Below are positions 20,469 to 29,065 of a stretch of 64,000 bases of DNA, piece by piece. Below the pieces are notes generated by a model that was not told the DNA's origin, searched no databases, and saw only the letters and a list, made by a program, of their open reading frames with translations. The number at the start of each line of letters is the position of its first letter. The first letter of the stretch is position 1. A program made the position numbers and the translations under genes. This DNA is from Pseudomonas viridiflava (GTDB taxonomy: Bacteria > Pseudomonadota > Gammaproteobacteria > Pseudomonadales > Pseudomonadaceae), in assembly GCF_900582195.1 (NCBI RefSeq), contig NZ_UTHA01000001.1, positions 310,001-374,000 of the forward strand, in the 5' to 3' direction.

Positions 20469-21275
20469 TTATTGAGCCCAACGCAGTTGCGTAGGCAGGG
20501 GTGAAACAGGTTCCGGCGCCGGCGGTTCACCGGGCAGGGAGAGAACACGGTTAAGCACTTCGGTTTCCAGCGCTGCGAGTCGGTGCGAACCACGCACTCG
20601 CGGCCGCGGCAGTTCCACATGCAGATCGAGGCCGACTTCGCCGTCCTCGATCAGAATCACCCGATCGGCAATCGCCACCGCTTCACTGACGTCGTGGGTC
20701 ACCAGCAGTACGGTGAAGCCGTGTTGCTGCCAGAGACGTTCGATCAGTTGCTGCATTTCAATCCGGGTCAGCGCGTCCAGTGCGCCGAGCGGTTCGTCGA
20801 GCAACAGCAGACGCGGTTGATGGATCAGCGCGCGGGCCAGTGCAACCCGCTGCTTCTGCCCACCGGACAACGCCGCCGGCCATTCATTGGCGCGATCCGC
20901 CAGACCCACCGCATCCAGTGCTTCGAGAGCCTTCGGGCGCCAGTTGCCTTTGAGGCCGAGGCCAACGTTGTCGATGATCTTTTTCCATGGCAGCAGACGC
21001 GCTTCCTGGAACATCAATCGGGTGTCTTCCCGCGCATCGCTGAGCGGCGCAGAACCGGCCAGCAAGTCGCCACCCGTTGGTTGATCGAGCCCGGCGAGCA
21101 AACGCAGCAAGGTACTTTTGCCGCAGCCACTGCGCCCAACCACAGCGACGAATTGCCCCGCCGGAATGTGCAGATCAATGTCACGCAGCACCTGCCGCGC
21201 GCCGAAGGTTTTCTGCAGGTTGCGCACCGCCAGCGGGATCCCGCGCAGCAGGCGTGGAGGTTGTTGAGCGGTCAT
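20469..21275 (-). CDS. ssuB: Aliphatic sulfonate ABC transporter ATP-binding protein SsuB
   Basis: 268 residues from ATG 21275, which overlaps the ssuC stop (ATGA); in-frame starts upstream lie inside ssuC. Walker [11 protein letters not shown] (~residues 48-57), signature LSGGQKQR (~142), Walker [13 protein letters not shown] (~162) and H-loop [10 protein letters not shown]. Energises uptake of alkanesulfonates through SsuC. A proline-rich C-terminal tail ([12 protein letters not shown]) is a minor oddity. Confidence 0.95.
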   Translation of the reverse strand: MTAQQPPRLLRGIPLAVRNLQKTFGARQVLRDIDLHIPAGQFVAVVGRSGCGKSTLLRLLAGLDQPTGGDLLAGSAPLSDAREDTRLMFQEARLLPWKKIIDNVGLGLKGNWRPKALEALDAVGLADRANEWPAALSGGQKQRVALARALIHQPRLLLLDEPLGALDALTRIEMQQLIERLWQQHGFTVLLVTHDVSEAVAIADRVILIEDGEVGLDLHVELPRPRVRGSHRLAALETEVLNRVLSLPGEPPAPEPVSPLPTQLRWAQ

Positions 21276-22054
21276 GCCACACCTCCTTTGGCAACCTGAT
21301 AAGCCGGATGCCAGCGCAGCCACACACGCTCAAGTCCACGGGCCGCGAGGTCGGCGAGTTTGCCGAGCACCGCGTAAAGCAGGATCGCCAGCACCACCAC
21401 GTCGGTCTGCAAAAACTCGCGGGCGTTCATCGCCAGATAGCCGATGCCGGAGCTGGCGGAAATGGTTTCGGCGACGATCAGCGTCAGCCACATAAAGCCC
21501 AGGGCGAAGCGCACACCGACCAGAATCGAAGGCAGCGCACCCGGCAGAATCACCTGCCAGAACAGGCTGAAACCGCTCAAGCCATAGCTGCGCGCCATCT
21601 CCACCAGCGCCGGATCGACGTTGCGGATGCCGTGATAAGTATTCAGATAGATCGGGAACAACGTGCCCAATGCCACCAGAAAAATCTTCGCCGATTCGTC
21701 GATGCCGAACCACAGGATCACCAGCGGAATCAGCGCCAGGTGCGGCACGTTGCGGATCATCTGCACCGAGCTGTCGAGCAGGCGTTCGCCCCATTTCGAC
21801 AGGCCGGTGATAAAACCCAAGACCAGACCGATGCTACCGCCGATAGTGAAACCGAGCGCCGCGCGCCAGCCACTGATCGCCAGGTGCGTCCAGATTTCGC
21901 CGCTGCGCACCAGGCTCACGCCGGCCTCGATCACCGCCACCGGTGCCGGCAGAATCCGCGTCGACAACCAACCGGCCGACACCGACAACTGCCACACCGC
22001 CAGCAACAACACCGGCAACGCCCAGGGCGCGAGGCTGTGAATGATTTTTTTCAT
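21272..22054 (-). CDS. ssuC: Aliphatic sulfonate ABC transporter permease SsuC
   Basis: 260 residues, about six membrane helices, with the EAA-type loop [30 protein letters not shown] near residue 150. Typical of the SsuC/TauC permease group. Forms the inner-membrane channel for sulfonates delivered by SsuA. Eight bp downstream of ssuD and overlapping ssuB, so tightly coupled. Confidence 0.94.
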   Translation of the reverse strand: MKKIIHSLAPWALPVLLLAVWQLSVSAGWLSTRILPAPVAVIEAGVSLVRSGEIWTHLAISGWRAALGFTIGGSIGLVLGFITGLSKWGERLLDSSVQMIRNVPHLALIPLVILWFGIDESAKIFLVALGTLFPIYLNTYHGIRNVDPALVEMARSYGLSGFSLFWQVILPGALPSILVGVRFALGFMWLTLIVAETISASSGIGYLAMNAREFLQTDVVVLAILLYAVLGKLADLAARGLERVWLRWHPAYQVAKGGVA

Positions 22055-22062
22055 GGCGCGCC

Positions 22063-23211
22063 TCAGCTCTGCGACGCGGCTTTGGGAAGGATGTCGTTGG
22101 CAACCATCTCGCCGAACGGGCTGACATAACCGGCGCTTTTCGGCAGTTCCGGACGCTCGATGTCGAGGTGCGGGAACAGCAGTTCAGCGACGCGATACGA
22201 CTCTTCGAGGTGTGGGTAACCGGAGAAGATAAAGGTGTCGATGCCCAGATCGGCGTATTCCTTCACGCGAGCGGCGACGGTCGGGCCATCGCCGACCAGC
22301 GCCGTACCGGCACCGCCGCGTACCAGACCGACGCCGGCCCAAAGGTTCGGGCTGACTTCGAGGTTGTCGCGACTGCCGCCGTGCAGCGCGGCCATGCGTT
22401 GTTGGCCAACCGAATCAAAGCGCGCCAGCGAAGCCTGAGCACGAGCGATGGTGTCGTCATCCAGGTGCGAAATCAGCCGATCTGCTGCCTGCCAGGCTTC
22501 AGCGTTGGTTTCACGGACGATCACGTGCAGACGAATGCCGAAGCGCACGGTGCGGCCGAGCTTGGCGGCTTTGGCGCGCACCTGTTCGATCTTCTCCGCC
22601 ACTGCTGCGGGCGGCTCGCCCCAGGTCAGAACCATTTCCACTTGTTCGGCAGCCAAGTCCTGCGCCGCTTCCGACGAGCCACCGAAGTACAGCGGCGGAC
22701 GCGGTTGCTGGATCGGCGGATAGAGCAACTTGGCGCCTTTCACGCTGATGTGCTGACCGTCGTAATCGACGGTTTCGCCTTCCAGCACACGACGCCATAT
22801 GCGAGTGAACTCCACCGAGGCTTGATAGCGTTCTTCGTGGCCGAGAAACAGACCGTCGCCTGCCAACTCTTCCGGGTCACCACCAGTGACCAGATTGAAC
22901 AGCGCACGGCCGCCGGACAGACGATCCAGCGTGGCGGCCTGCCGCGCTGCCACCGTCGGGGAAATGATCCCGGGGCGCAGGGCAACGAGGAATTTCAAAC
23001 GCTGGGTCACCGGGATCAGCGACGCTGCCACCAGCCACGAGTCTTCGCAGGAACGGCCGGTGGGAATCAGCACACCGCCGAAGCCCAGACGATCCGCCGC
23101 TTGCGCGACCTGTTGCAGATAACCGTGGTCGACGGCGCGAGCGCCTTCGGCGGTGCCAAGGTAATGGCCGTCGCCGTGGGTGGGCAGGAACCAGAAAATA
23201 TTGAGGCTCAT
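22063..23211 (-). CDS. ssuD: FMNH2-dependent alkanesulfonate monooxygenase SsuD
   Basis: 382 residues. Bacterial-luciferase-like TIM barrel opening [20 protein letters not shown], with [28 protein letters not shown] (~75-102) and [19 protein letters not shown] (~330), as in SsuD. Uses reduced FMN from SsuE and O2 to cleave the C-S bond of C1-C10 alkanesulfonates to aldehyde and sulfite, supplying sulfur in sulfate limitation. Cytosolic. Between ssuA (25 bp) and ssuC (8 bp). Confidence 0.96.
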   Translation of the reverse strand: MSLNIFWFLPTHGDGHYLGTAEGARAVDHGYLQQVAQAADRLGFGGVLIPTGRSCEDSWLVAASLIPVTQRLKFLVALRPGIISPTVAARQAATLDRLSGGRALFNLVTGGDPEELAGDGLFLGHEERYQASVEFTRIWRRVLEGETVDYDGQHISVKGAKLLYPPIQQPRPPLYFGGSSEAAQDLAAEQVEMVLTWGEPPAAVAEKIEQVRAKAAKLGRTVRFGIRLHVIVRETNAEAWQAADRLISHLDDDTIARAQASLARFDSVGQQRMAALHGGSRDNLEVSPNLWAGVGLVRGGAGTALVGDGPTVAARVKEYADLGIDTFIFSGYPHLEESYRVAELLFPHLDIERPELPKSAGYVSPFGEMVANDILPKAASQS

Positions 23212-23236
23212 GGAGTGGTCTCCTTGGGAATTCGAA

Positions 23237-24202
23237 TTACTGCGCTTTAGCCACAGCGGCCGGTGGTGTCCAGATCACATCCTTGATGCTCAGCGGCTTG
23301 GGAATCAGCTTGAGCTGGAAGAACGTGTCGGCGATCTTCTGCTGCGCGGCGACCACCTCCGGGGTCAGGAACAACGCGCCGTAGCCCTGGCGTTTCACCG
23401 AGGTCAGGGTGATGTCCGCCGGCAGACCGAGCAGTGGCGCGACTTGTTGAGTCACGTCTTCAGGATTGGCTTTCGACCACTCGCCAACGGCGCGTACTTC
23501 TTCCACGAGGGTCTTGATCACCTCAGGATTTTTCTGCGCGTAAGGCTTGGTCGCGAGGTAGAACTGGTGGTTGTCGACGATGCCTTTGCCGTCGCGCAGG
23601 GTGTGCGCTTGCAGTTGTTTCTCGGCGGCAGCCTGGTACGGATCCCAGATGACCCAGGCGTCGACGCTGCCACGTTCGAACGCGGCGCGAGCATCGGCCG
23701 GCGGCAGGAATACGGTTTGAATATCGCTGTATTTGAGGCCGGCGTCTTCCAGTGCGCGCACCAGCAGGTAGTGAACGTTGGAGCCTTTGTTCAGGGCGAC
23801 TTTCTTGCCCTTGAGATCAGCCACCGATTTGATCGGCGAGTCTTTCGGCACGAGGATCGCTTCGCTGTTCGGCGCAGGTGGTTCATAGGCGACGTAGAGC
23901 AGATCGGCGCCGGCAGCCTGAGCAAAAACAGGCGGGGTTTCGCCGGTGACGCCGAAGTCGATCGAGCCGACGTTCAGGCCTTCCAGCAACTGCGGACCAC
24001 CGGGGAATTCAGTCCATTGCACGTCGACGCCTTGGGCGGCCAGACGCTTTTCCAGCGTGCCTTTGGCTTTGAGCAGCACCAGCGTGCCGTACTTCTGGTA
24101 ACCGATCCGAAGGGTCTCGGCTTGAGCTTGAGTGATGGCGCCGAAGGTGACAGCCGCAGCAAACAGAGCGACCAGACCACGACGCAAAAATACAGTGCGC
24201 AT
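23237..24202 (-). CDS. ssuA: Aliphatic sulfonate-binding protein SsuA
   Basis: 321 residues from ATG 24202 with AAGGAGAG immediately upstream; the frame extends further but without start signals. Signal peptide [28 protein letters not shown]^ET. Mature chain [44 protein letters not shown] and the [17 protein letters not shown] segment are the SsuA fold. Delivers alkanesulfonates to SsuC/SsuB. Separated from ssuE by 220 bp that hold a large palindromic element. Confidence 0.94.
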   Translation of the reverse strand: MRTVFLRRGLVALFAAAVTFGAITQAQAETLRIGYQKYGTLVLLKAKGTLEKRLAAQGVDVQWTEFPGGPQLLEGLNVGSIDFGVTGETPPVFAQAAGADLLYVAYEPPAPNSEAILVPKDSPIKSVADLKGKKVALNKGSNVHYLLVRALEDAGLKYSDIQTVFLPPADARAAFERGSVDAWVIWDPYQAAAEKQLQAHTLRDGKGIVDNHQFYLATKPYAQKNPEVIKTLVEEVRAVGEWSKANPEDVTQQVAPLLGLPADITLTSVKRQGYGALFLTPEVVAAQQKIADTFFQLKLIPKPLSIKDVIWTPPAAVAKAQ

Positions 24203-24280
24203 AGCGCTCTCCTTTTTGCTGTTGGGTTTTGGCTGCACCTGCTTAACCGTTAGCGGCTGAGTAAGGTGAGTTTTTTTGCC

Positions 24281-24402
24281 TGAAAAGTGCCTGCGCTCGA
24301 TCATGCTGCGTTAAAAGTCAGCTCGGAATGCTCATTGACTAACGTCAACTCCGCTTCCTCGCTAACTTTTGCCTTGCCTGCTCTTCGCTCGGCGACTTTT
24401 CA
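24281..24402. repeat. Nested palindromic element in the ssuE-ssuA gap
   Basis: Outer arms TGAAAAGTGCC (24281-24291) / GGCGACTTTTCA (24391-24402), middle arms AAAAGTCAGC (24313-24322) / GCTAACTTTT (24361-24370, 9 of 10 pair), inner GGAA..TTGAC-TAAC-GTCAA..TTCC (24325-24358). The sequence GCTCGGAATGCTCATT..CTCCGCTTCCTCGC looks like a dispersed palindromic repeat I have seen in other Pseudomonas intergenic regions (memory, unverified). It sits in the ssu transcript between the reductase and binding-protein genes. Confidence 0.65.
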
Positions 24403-24422
24403 AACAAAAAAATAAAATTGCT

Positions 24423-25016
24423 TTAAATGCTCCAGCGAGCACTCAACAAACGTTCGTTCAACAGGCCCGGCTCCAGCGGTTTCGGCCGACGGGCCATGGC
24501 GCCGACAAACTGATCCAGCGCTTCATGCAGTCGCTGCTCCAGCGCCGGTGCCAGTTGCGCCGCAGCACTGCCTTCGCCGTAAGCGATCTGGCTGTCCTCG
24601 GCGAAAATCCCCTGAAGCATTTCCTGGGCTTTCAACGCCGACAGCACAGGCTTGAGCGCGTAATCGACCACCAGCATGTGGGCGATGCTGCCGCCAGTGG
24701 CCATCGGCAAGACAATCTTGTGGTTCAGGGCGCGCTCCGGGAGCAGATCCAGCAGCGTCTTCAACGCGCCGGAAAACGAAGCCTTGTACACCGGCGTGGC
24801 GATCAGCAGGCCGTCGGCGTTTTCAATCTGTTGCAGCAAGTCGAGCACCTTCGGGCTGTCGAAGCGGGCGTGGAGCAAATCTTCGGCGGGGAAATCCCGA
24901 ATCTGATAACTCACCACTTCCACCCCTTGCGCCTGCAACCAGCGTTGCGAGCGTTCCAGCAGCACCCCGGAACGGGAGCGCAGGCTGGGACTGCCACCGA
25001 GTGAGACAACCAGCAT
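24423..25016 (-). CDS. ssuE: NAD(P)H-dependent FMN reductase SsuE
   Basis: 197 residues, flavodoxin-like fold: [20 protein letters not shown] at the N-terminus binds the FMN phosphate, and [20 protein letters not shown] (~74-93) and [21 protein letters not shown] (~103-123) are typical of the SsuE/MsuE group. Provides FMNH2 to SsuD. First gene of the leftward ssuEADCBF order. The AT-rich region beyond 25016 is its promoter. Confidence 0.94.
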   Translation of the reverse strand: MLVVSLGGSPSLRSRSGVLLERSQRWLQAQGVEVVSYQIRDFPAEDLLHARFDSPKVLDLLQQIENADGLLIATPVYKASFSGALKTLLDLLPERALNHKIVLPMATGGSIAHMLVVDYALKPVLSALKAQEMLQGIFAEDSQIAYGEGSAAAQLAPALEQRLHEALDQFVGAMARRPKPLEPGLLNERLLSARWSI

Positions 25017-25111
25017 TGAGACAATTCCTTAAGCGTTACAGGCGATTCGCAGGTTGCGATCTCGCTTCGATGGAGAGACCTTACCAGCTGATTTATATAT
25101 CCATAAATCAT

Positions 25112-25130
25112 ATTTATTCATTTGGTTATG
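25112..25130 (-). promoter_or_regulatory. AT-rich motif upstream of ssuE
   Basis: ATTTATTCATTTGGTTATG, about 100 bp ahead of ssuE, in a distinctly AT-rich patch. It shares the TTTATTCATT core with the region ahead of tauA. A regulator such as CysB or a sulfonate-responsive LysR protein would be expected; the assignment is inference. Confidence 0.35.
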
Positions 25131-25166
25131 CGTTTTAGAGATATGCGACTCAGGTTATTCAAGGCG

Positions 25167-25190
25167 AAAAAAAGGCCGTCGAAACGGCCT
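25167..25190 (-). terminator. Intrinsic terminator reading leftward
   Basis: On the minus strand AGGCCGT-TTCG-ACGGCCT followed by a run of T. Positioned to end transcripts coming from lsfA after the palindromic repeat at 25219-25322, ahead of the ssuE promoter. Confidence 0.7.
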
Positions 25191-25218
25191 GAAATCCCCT
25201 GCTTTGTGGCTACACGCT

Positions 25219-25322
25219 GATCGTTCCCACGCTCTGCGTGGGAATGAATCCATGGACGCTCCGCGTCCACTGTGACGCGGAGCGTCACGGGCGGCATTCC
25301 CACGCTGAGCGTGGGAACGATC
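25219..25322. repeat. Compound palindromic repeat, GTTCCCACGC family
   Basis: Outer 15 bp arms GATCGTTCCCACGCT / AGCGTGGGAACGATC are exact complements and enclose GGACGC-tcc-GCGTCC and GTGACGC-gga-GCGTCAC hairpins. Same family as 43209-43322 and the simple form at 20148-20194. Lies between lsfA and its terminator. Confidence 0.85.
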
Positions 25323-25334
25323 TGCCCAAGAAGA

Positions 25335-25973
25335 TCATTTGTTCGGCTGCGGCGTCAGGCGCAGGTACGGCTTCACCGCGCGATAGCCCTTCGGAAAGCG
25401 CTTTTTGATCTCGTCTTCATCCTTGAGCGACGGCACAATCACCACCTCTTCACCGTCCTGCCAGTTGGCCGGGGTGGCCACCTTGTAGTTGTCGGTGAGC
25501 TGCAGCGAATCGATCACCCGCAGAATCTCGTGGAAGTTGCGCCCGGTGCTCGCCGGATAGGTGATGGTCAGGCGAATCTTCTTGTTCGGATCAATCACGA
25601 ACAGCGAACGCACGGTCAGCGTGTCGTTGGCATTCGGGTGGATCAGGTCATACAGATCGGACACCTTGCGATCGGCATCGGCCAGGATCGGGAAGTTGAC
25701 GATGGTGTTCTGGGTCTCGTTGATGTCTTCGATCCACTTGTGGTGCGAATCCACCGGGTCTACCGACAACGCGATGGCTTTGACGCCGCGCTTGCTGAAC
25801 TCATCTTTGAGCTTGGCGGTGAAGCCCAACTCAGTGGTGCACACCGGGGTGAAGTCCGCCGGGTGGGAGAACAGCACGCCCCAGCTATCACCCAGCCATT
25901 CGTGGAAACGAATCTTGCCGGCGCTGGAATCCTGTTCGAAATCGGGGGCGATGTCGCCGAGTCTGAGGCTCAT
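25335..25973 (-). CDS. lsfA: 1-Cys peroxiredoxin LsfA (Prx6 group)
   Basis: 212 residues. Active site PADFTPVCTTELG with peroxidatic Cys45, DPVDSHHKWIEDI and the long Prx6-type C-terminal extension (GEEVVIVPSLKDEDEIKKRFPKG) are visible; no resolving cysteine. Reduces peroxides. In Pseudomonas the orthologue is named for low-sulfur induction and lies near ssu, as here. Ends just before a palindromic repeat and terminator. An AT-rich motif lies 58 bp upstream of its ATG. Confidence 0.93.
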   Translation of the reverse strand: MSLRLGDIAPDFEQDSSAGKIRFHEWLGDSWGVLFSHPADFTPVCTTELGFTAKLKDEFSKRGVKAIALSVDPVDSHHKWIEDINETQNTIVNFPILADADRKVSDLYDLIHPNANDTLTVRSLFVIDPNKKIRLTITYPASTGRNFHEILRVIDSLQLTDNYKVATPANWQDGEEVVIVPSLKDEDEIKKRFPKGYRAVKPYLRLTPQPNK

Positions 25974-26030
25974 GGTGCTGCTCCTGATGAGTTGTTCGAG
26001 ACCTCAACTGTAGCCCGGGATTTGCCATCG

Positions 26031-26047
26031 TGAAAAAGAATAAATAA
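26031..26047 (-). promoter_or_regulatory. AT-rich motif upstream of lsfA
   Basis: Minus strand TTATTTATTCTTTTTCA, ending 58 bp from the lsfA ATG. The ATTCTTTTTCA part is identical to bases in the tauA upstream palindrome (27841-27851). Candidate shared sulfur-starvation operator; inference only. Confidence 0.4.
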
Positions 26048-26206
26048 CTAGATATTTAGATCATTAGCGAATATTAAACATCTATTCACTGGACGCTCGA
26101 CGGCATCACGACGAACATCGGTCGCAAGGTTCGAGAAGGCCTTGAGTTGCTGTAAAGAGGGAAGTTTCGGGGAGGGCTTACGGGGGTGAGCCTGACTCGA
26201 AAATGC

Positions 26207-26246
26207 AAAAGCCCCGTCCGGCGCGATGCCGGACGGGGCTTTTTTT
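26207..26246. terminator. Strong bidirectional terminator after the OprD-family porin
   Basis: AAAAGCCCCGTCCGGC-gcgat-GCCGGACGGGGCTTTTTT, a perfect GC-rich stem flanked by A and T runs. Twenty-four bases past the porin stop on the minus strand. Confidence 0.93.
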
Positions 26247-26270
26247 ACATCAACGAATCGAGACGCGCTA

Positions 26271-27644
26271 TTACAACAGCGGGATCGAGTAGCTGACGAT
26301 CAGGCGGTTTTCATCCTGGTCACGCTGACCTGGGATGTCGTTGCGCCACATAGCGTTTTTCCACATCACGCCAACGTTTTTCAACGGGCCTTCAGGTACT
26401 ACGTAACCAACGGTGATGTCGCGTTCCCACTCGGAACGGCCGGTGGCATTGACGCTGGTTTGCGGAACAGTGCTGCCGACTTTACCAGTGGTGTCGATGT
26501 TATCGCCACGCAGGTAAACCACACCAGCGGTCAGGCCAGGTACGCCAACTTTGGCGAAGTCGTACGAGTAGCGAGCTTGCCAGGTACGCTCGCCAGCGCG
26601 GGCGAATTTTGCAATCTGCATGTCGGTGGTGATGTACGCCGACGAGCCGTCACCTTGGTTCAGCCAAGGGAAGTCGCTGTTGCCGTTGCTGACCTGATAG
26701 CCGCCACCGAAGGTGTGACCTTCAACGGTGTACAGGAACAAGCCGCTGTACAGGTTGTTGTCGACTTTACCTTTGGTAATGCCGGTGCCGTAGTCACCCG
26801 TGGTGTAGTAGGCCGGGTCGTTACCGTTGGCGCCATCGTCACGGCTGTTGAAGTAACGGAAGTCAGACTTCAACACACCAGGACCGATTGCCCAGTTGTG
26901 CACCAGACCCAGGAAGTGCTGTTTGTAGTAATCCTGCAGATTGCCGTAGTAGTACTGGGCAGTCAGGTCTTTGGTGATTTTGTAGTCGCCACCACCATAG
27001 ATGAACTTGTTGCTGTCACGACCGGCAGCGGTGTGAGCGTTGGAACCCGCGATCGACAACTCTTCGTTGTTGCTAGAGTTACGACCCTTGGCGTGCTCGA
27101 TCTGACCAGCTACCAGTGTCAGATCCTTGATCTCGTTGGAAGTGATCTGGCCACCCTGGAAGGTTTGCGGCAACAGACGACCGTCGTTGGTCACGATAAC
27201 CGGCAGTTTTGGCTGCAGGGTGCCAAGCTTCAGTTCAGTCTGGGAGATCTTGGCTTTGGCCGTCAGCCCCAGGCTGGAGAAGTCATTAACCGCTTTACCG
27301 TTGGACTCGCTTGGGAAAACAGTGCCGCCGTAGGAGGTCTTCGAGGCGCCGTTGGTGCCGCCACCCGAATCCAGACGCACGCCCAACAGACCGATAGCGT
27401 CGATACCGAAGCCTACGGTGCCTTGGGTGTAGCCGGAGATGAAGCGCAGATCGAAACCTTGGCCCCATTCTTCTTGCTTGTTCTGAGCGCCGGCAGCTTT
27501 GGTATCGCCATCACGGTTATCAGTGTTGATGTAGAAGTTACGCAGCCCCAAGGTAGCTTTGCTGTCTTCGATGAAACCGGCGGCGCCTGCCTGCTGCGCC
27601 ATAACCCCTACGGCCACAGCCAGGGCCAAGGTGGACTTGTTCAT
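26271..27644 (-). CDS. OprD-family outer-membrane porin (OprE-like)
   Basis: 457 residues, ATG 27644 with GAGGAGC upstream. Signal peptide MNKSTLALAVAVGVMAQQAGA^A, then GFIEDSKATLGLRNFYINTDNRDG, the standard start of OprD/OprE porins, a C-terminal porin beta-strand ending LIVSYSIPLL, and many alternating beta strands. Predicted 18-stranded barrel for uptake of small anionic or basic solutes. Divergent from tauA with a shared 364 bp control region, which suggests, but does not show, a role in sulfonate entry. Confidence 0.92.
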   Translation of the reverse strand: MNKSTLALAVAVGVMAQQAGAAGFIEDSKATLGLRNFYINTDNRDGDTKAAGAQNKQEEWGQGFDLRFISGYTQGTVGFGIDAIGLLGVRLDSGGGTNGASKTSYGGTVFPSESNGKAVNDFSSLGLTAKAKISQTELKLGTLQPKLPVIVTNDGRLLPQTFQGGQITSNEIKDLTLVAGQIEHAKGRNSSNNEELSIAGSNAHTAAGRDSNKFIYGGGDYKITKDLTAQYYYGNLQDYYKQHFLGLVHNWAIGPGVLKSDFRYFNSRDDGANGNDPAYYTTGDYGTGITKGKVDNNLYSGLFLYTVEGHTFGGGYQVSNGNSDFPWLNQGDGSSAYITTDMQIAKFARAGERTWQARYSYDFAKVGVPGLTAGVVYLRGDNIDTTGKVGSTVPQTSVNATGRSEWERDITVGYVVPEGPLKNVGVMWKNAMWRNDIPGQRDQDENRLIVSYSIPLL

Positions 27645-28008
27645 GTAAAGCTCCTCTCGTTTCTAATTCTTGTGTTCCTGGCCCGGGGTCTGATGCCCTG
27701 GATCCTAAGATGCGCGATTAGCGCCAGACCGTGACTGACAAGTCAATCGTAACCTTGTGTGTCTACGACCAAGGTCTAATCGCAGTGATTTGGTCCGTGC
27801 AGAGTAAAGATTTCCTGATAAACCCAAAAAGAATTTATTCATTCTTTTTCATATCATTTCGGAATATGGCCATTATCGTGCCATCTTCGCCGCGATACAG
27901 CGTATCGGCGACTAAGCTCATTCCTAAATGGTATTTGTTGGCCTTTTTTTATATCGATTAGCTTTGGCGCAACCCCAAATCGTCAAACCCTATCGAAAAG
28001 GCGACGCC
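27645..28008. promoter_or_regulatory. Divergent porin / tauA control region
   Basis: 364 bp without a gene, AT-rich in its right half. Contains a perfect inverted repeat AAAAAGAAT-TTATTC-ATTCTTTTT at 27826-27849, about 160 bp from the tauA ATG and 180 bp from the porin ATG, continuing into CATATC. It is the best operator candidate in the gap. No terminator or RNA gene recognised. Confidence 0.5.
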
Positions 28009-28998
28009 ATGATGGCCAAACGCGCACTATCTAGTCAATTTGTTACAGTTTGTGTGTCAGCACTGATTACTTTTTCCGCTCACGCCGCCAACCTCACCGT
28101 CGGCTACCAAACCGGTATCGACCCGAGCAAAGTCCCCCAGGCCGACGGCGTCTACGAGAAAACCATCGGCGAGAAAATCGACTGGCGCCGCTTCAACAGC
28201 GGCCCGGAAGTTGTGACAGCCATTGCTTCGGGTGACGTGCAGATCGGCAACCTCGGCTCCAGCCCGTTGGCAGCGGCGGCCTCGCGTAATCTGCCAATTG
28301 TCGCGTTCATCGTTTCGGCGCAGATCAATGCCGCCGAAGCCTTGGTGGTGCGCAATGGCAGCGGCATCGACACCCCCCAGGATCTGGTCGGCAAGACCAT
28401 CGCCACGCCGTTCGTTTCCACCTCCCACTACAGCCTGCTCGGCGCACTCAAGCACTGGGGTCTGGATAGCTCGAAAGTCAAAGTGGTGAACCTGCAACCG
28501 GCAGAGATCGCAGCGGCGTGGAAGCGTGGCGATATCGATGGCGCGTTTGTCTGGTCGCCGGCGCTGGGTGAAATCCGCAAGACCGGCAAGACCCTGACCG
28601 ATGCCGCGCAGGTCGGCCAGTGGGGCGCGCCGACCTTTGAGGTATGGGTCGCGCGCAAGGATTTTGCCGAGAAGCATCCTGACGTTGTAGCGAAATTCGC
28701 CAAGGTCACGCTGGATTCATTTGCCGATTACGCGGCGCATAAAGACAGCTGGACGGCTGACTCGGTGCCGGTACAGAAAATCGCCAAACTGACCGGTGCC
28801 AATGCCGCCGATGTCCCGGAACTGCTGGCAGGTTCAGCTTTCCCGGACGCCAAGGCACAGCAAACCACGGCGTTGCTGGACGGTGGCACGGCGAAAGCGA
28901 TTGGCGAGACGGCGAAGTTTTTGAAGGAACAGGGCAAGGTTGAGACGGTGCTGCCGGATTATTCGCCCTACGTCAGCGCGAAGTTCGTGGCGCAATAA
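28009..28998 (+). CDS. tauA: Taurine-type ABC transporter substrate-binding protein TauA (orphan)
   Basis: 329 residues from ATG 28009 (a second ATG follows at 28012; AAAAGG upstream serves either). Signal peptide to about SAHA^AN. The mature chain reads LTVGYQTGIDPSKVPQADGVYEK, FNSGPEVVTAIASGDVQIGNLGSSPLAAAASR and WSPALGEIRKTGKTLTDAAQVGQWGAPTFEVWVARKDF, the TauA pattern. Normally followed by tauB (ATPase), tauC (permease) and tauD (dioxygenase). Here a REP doublet and the convergent argA gene follow, so it must work with a permease encoded elsewhere or with SsuBC. Confidence 0.9.
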   Translation: MMAKRALSSQFVTVCVSALITFSAHAANLTVGYQTGIDPSKVPQADGVYEKTIGEKIDWRRFNSGPEVVTAIASGDVQIGNLGSSPLAAAASRNLPIVAFIVSAQINAAEALVVRNGSGIDTPQDLVGKTIATPFVSTSHYSLLGALKHWGLDSSKVKVVNLQPAEIAAAWKRGDIDGAFVWSPALGEIRKTGKTLTDAAQVGQWGAPTFEVWVARKDFAEKHPDVVAKFAKVTLDSFADYAAHKDSWTADSVPVQKIAKLTGANAADVPELLAGSAFPDAKAQQTTALLDGGTAKAIGETAKFLKEQGKVETVLPDYSPYVSAKFVAQ

Positions 28999-29002
28999 AA
29001 GC

Positions 29003-29052
29003 TTCGCGAGCAGGCTCACTCCCACAGGGTTGGGAGCGAGCCTGCTCGCGAA
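29003..29052. repeat. Compact REP doublet
   Basis: Two REP units in inverted order with only GGG between them; the left unit has a substitution (CTCACT for CTCGCT). Fills the gap between the tauA and argA stop codons and would fold as one long hairpin. Confidence 0.9.
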
Positions 29053-29065
29053 TGGAGCACCTCGG

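Noticed and set aside
26226..27734. 502-codon open frame opposite the OprD-family porin
   Set aside because: Antisense of a clear porin gene with signal peptide and terminator; valine/glycine-rich shadow translation with no family features.
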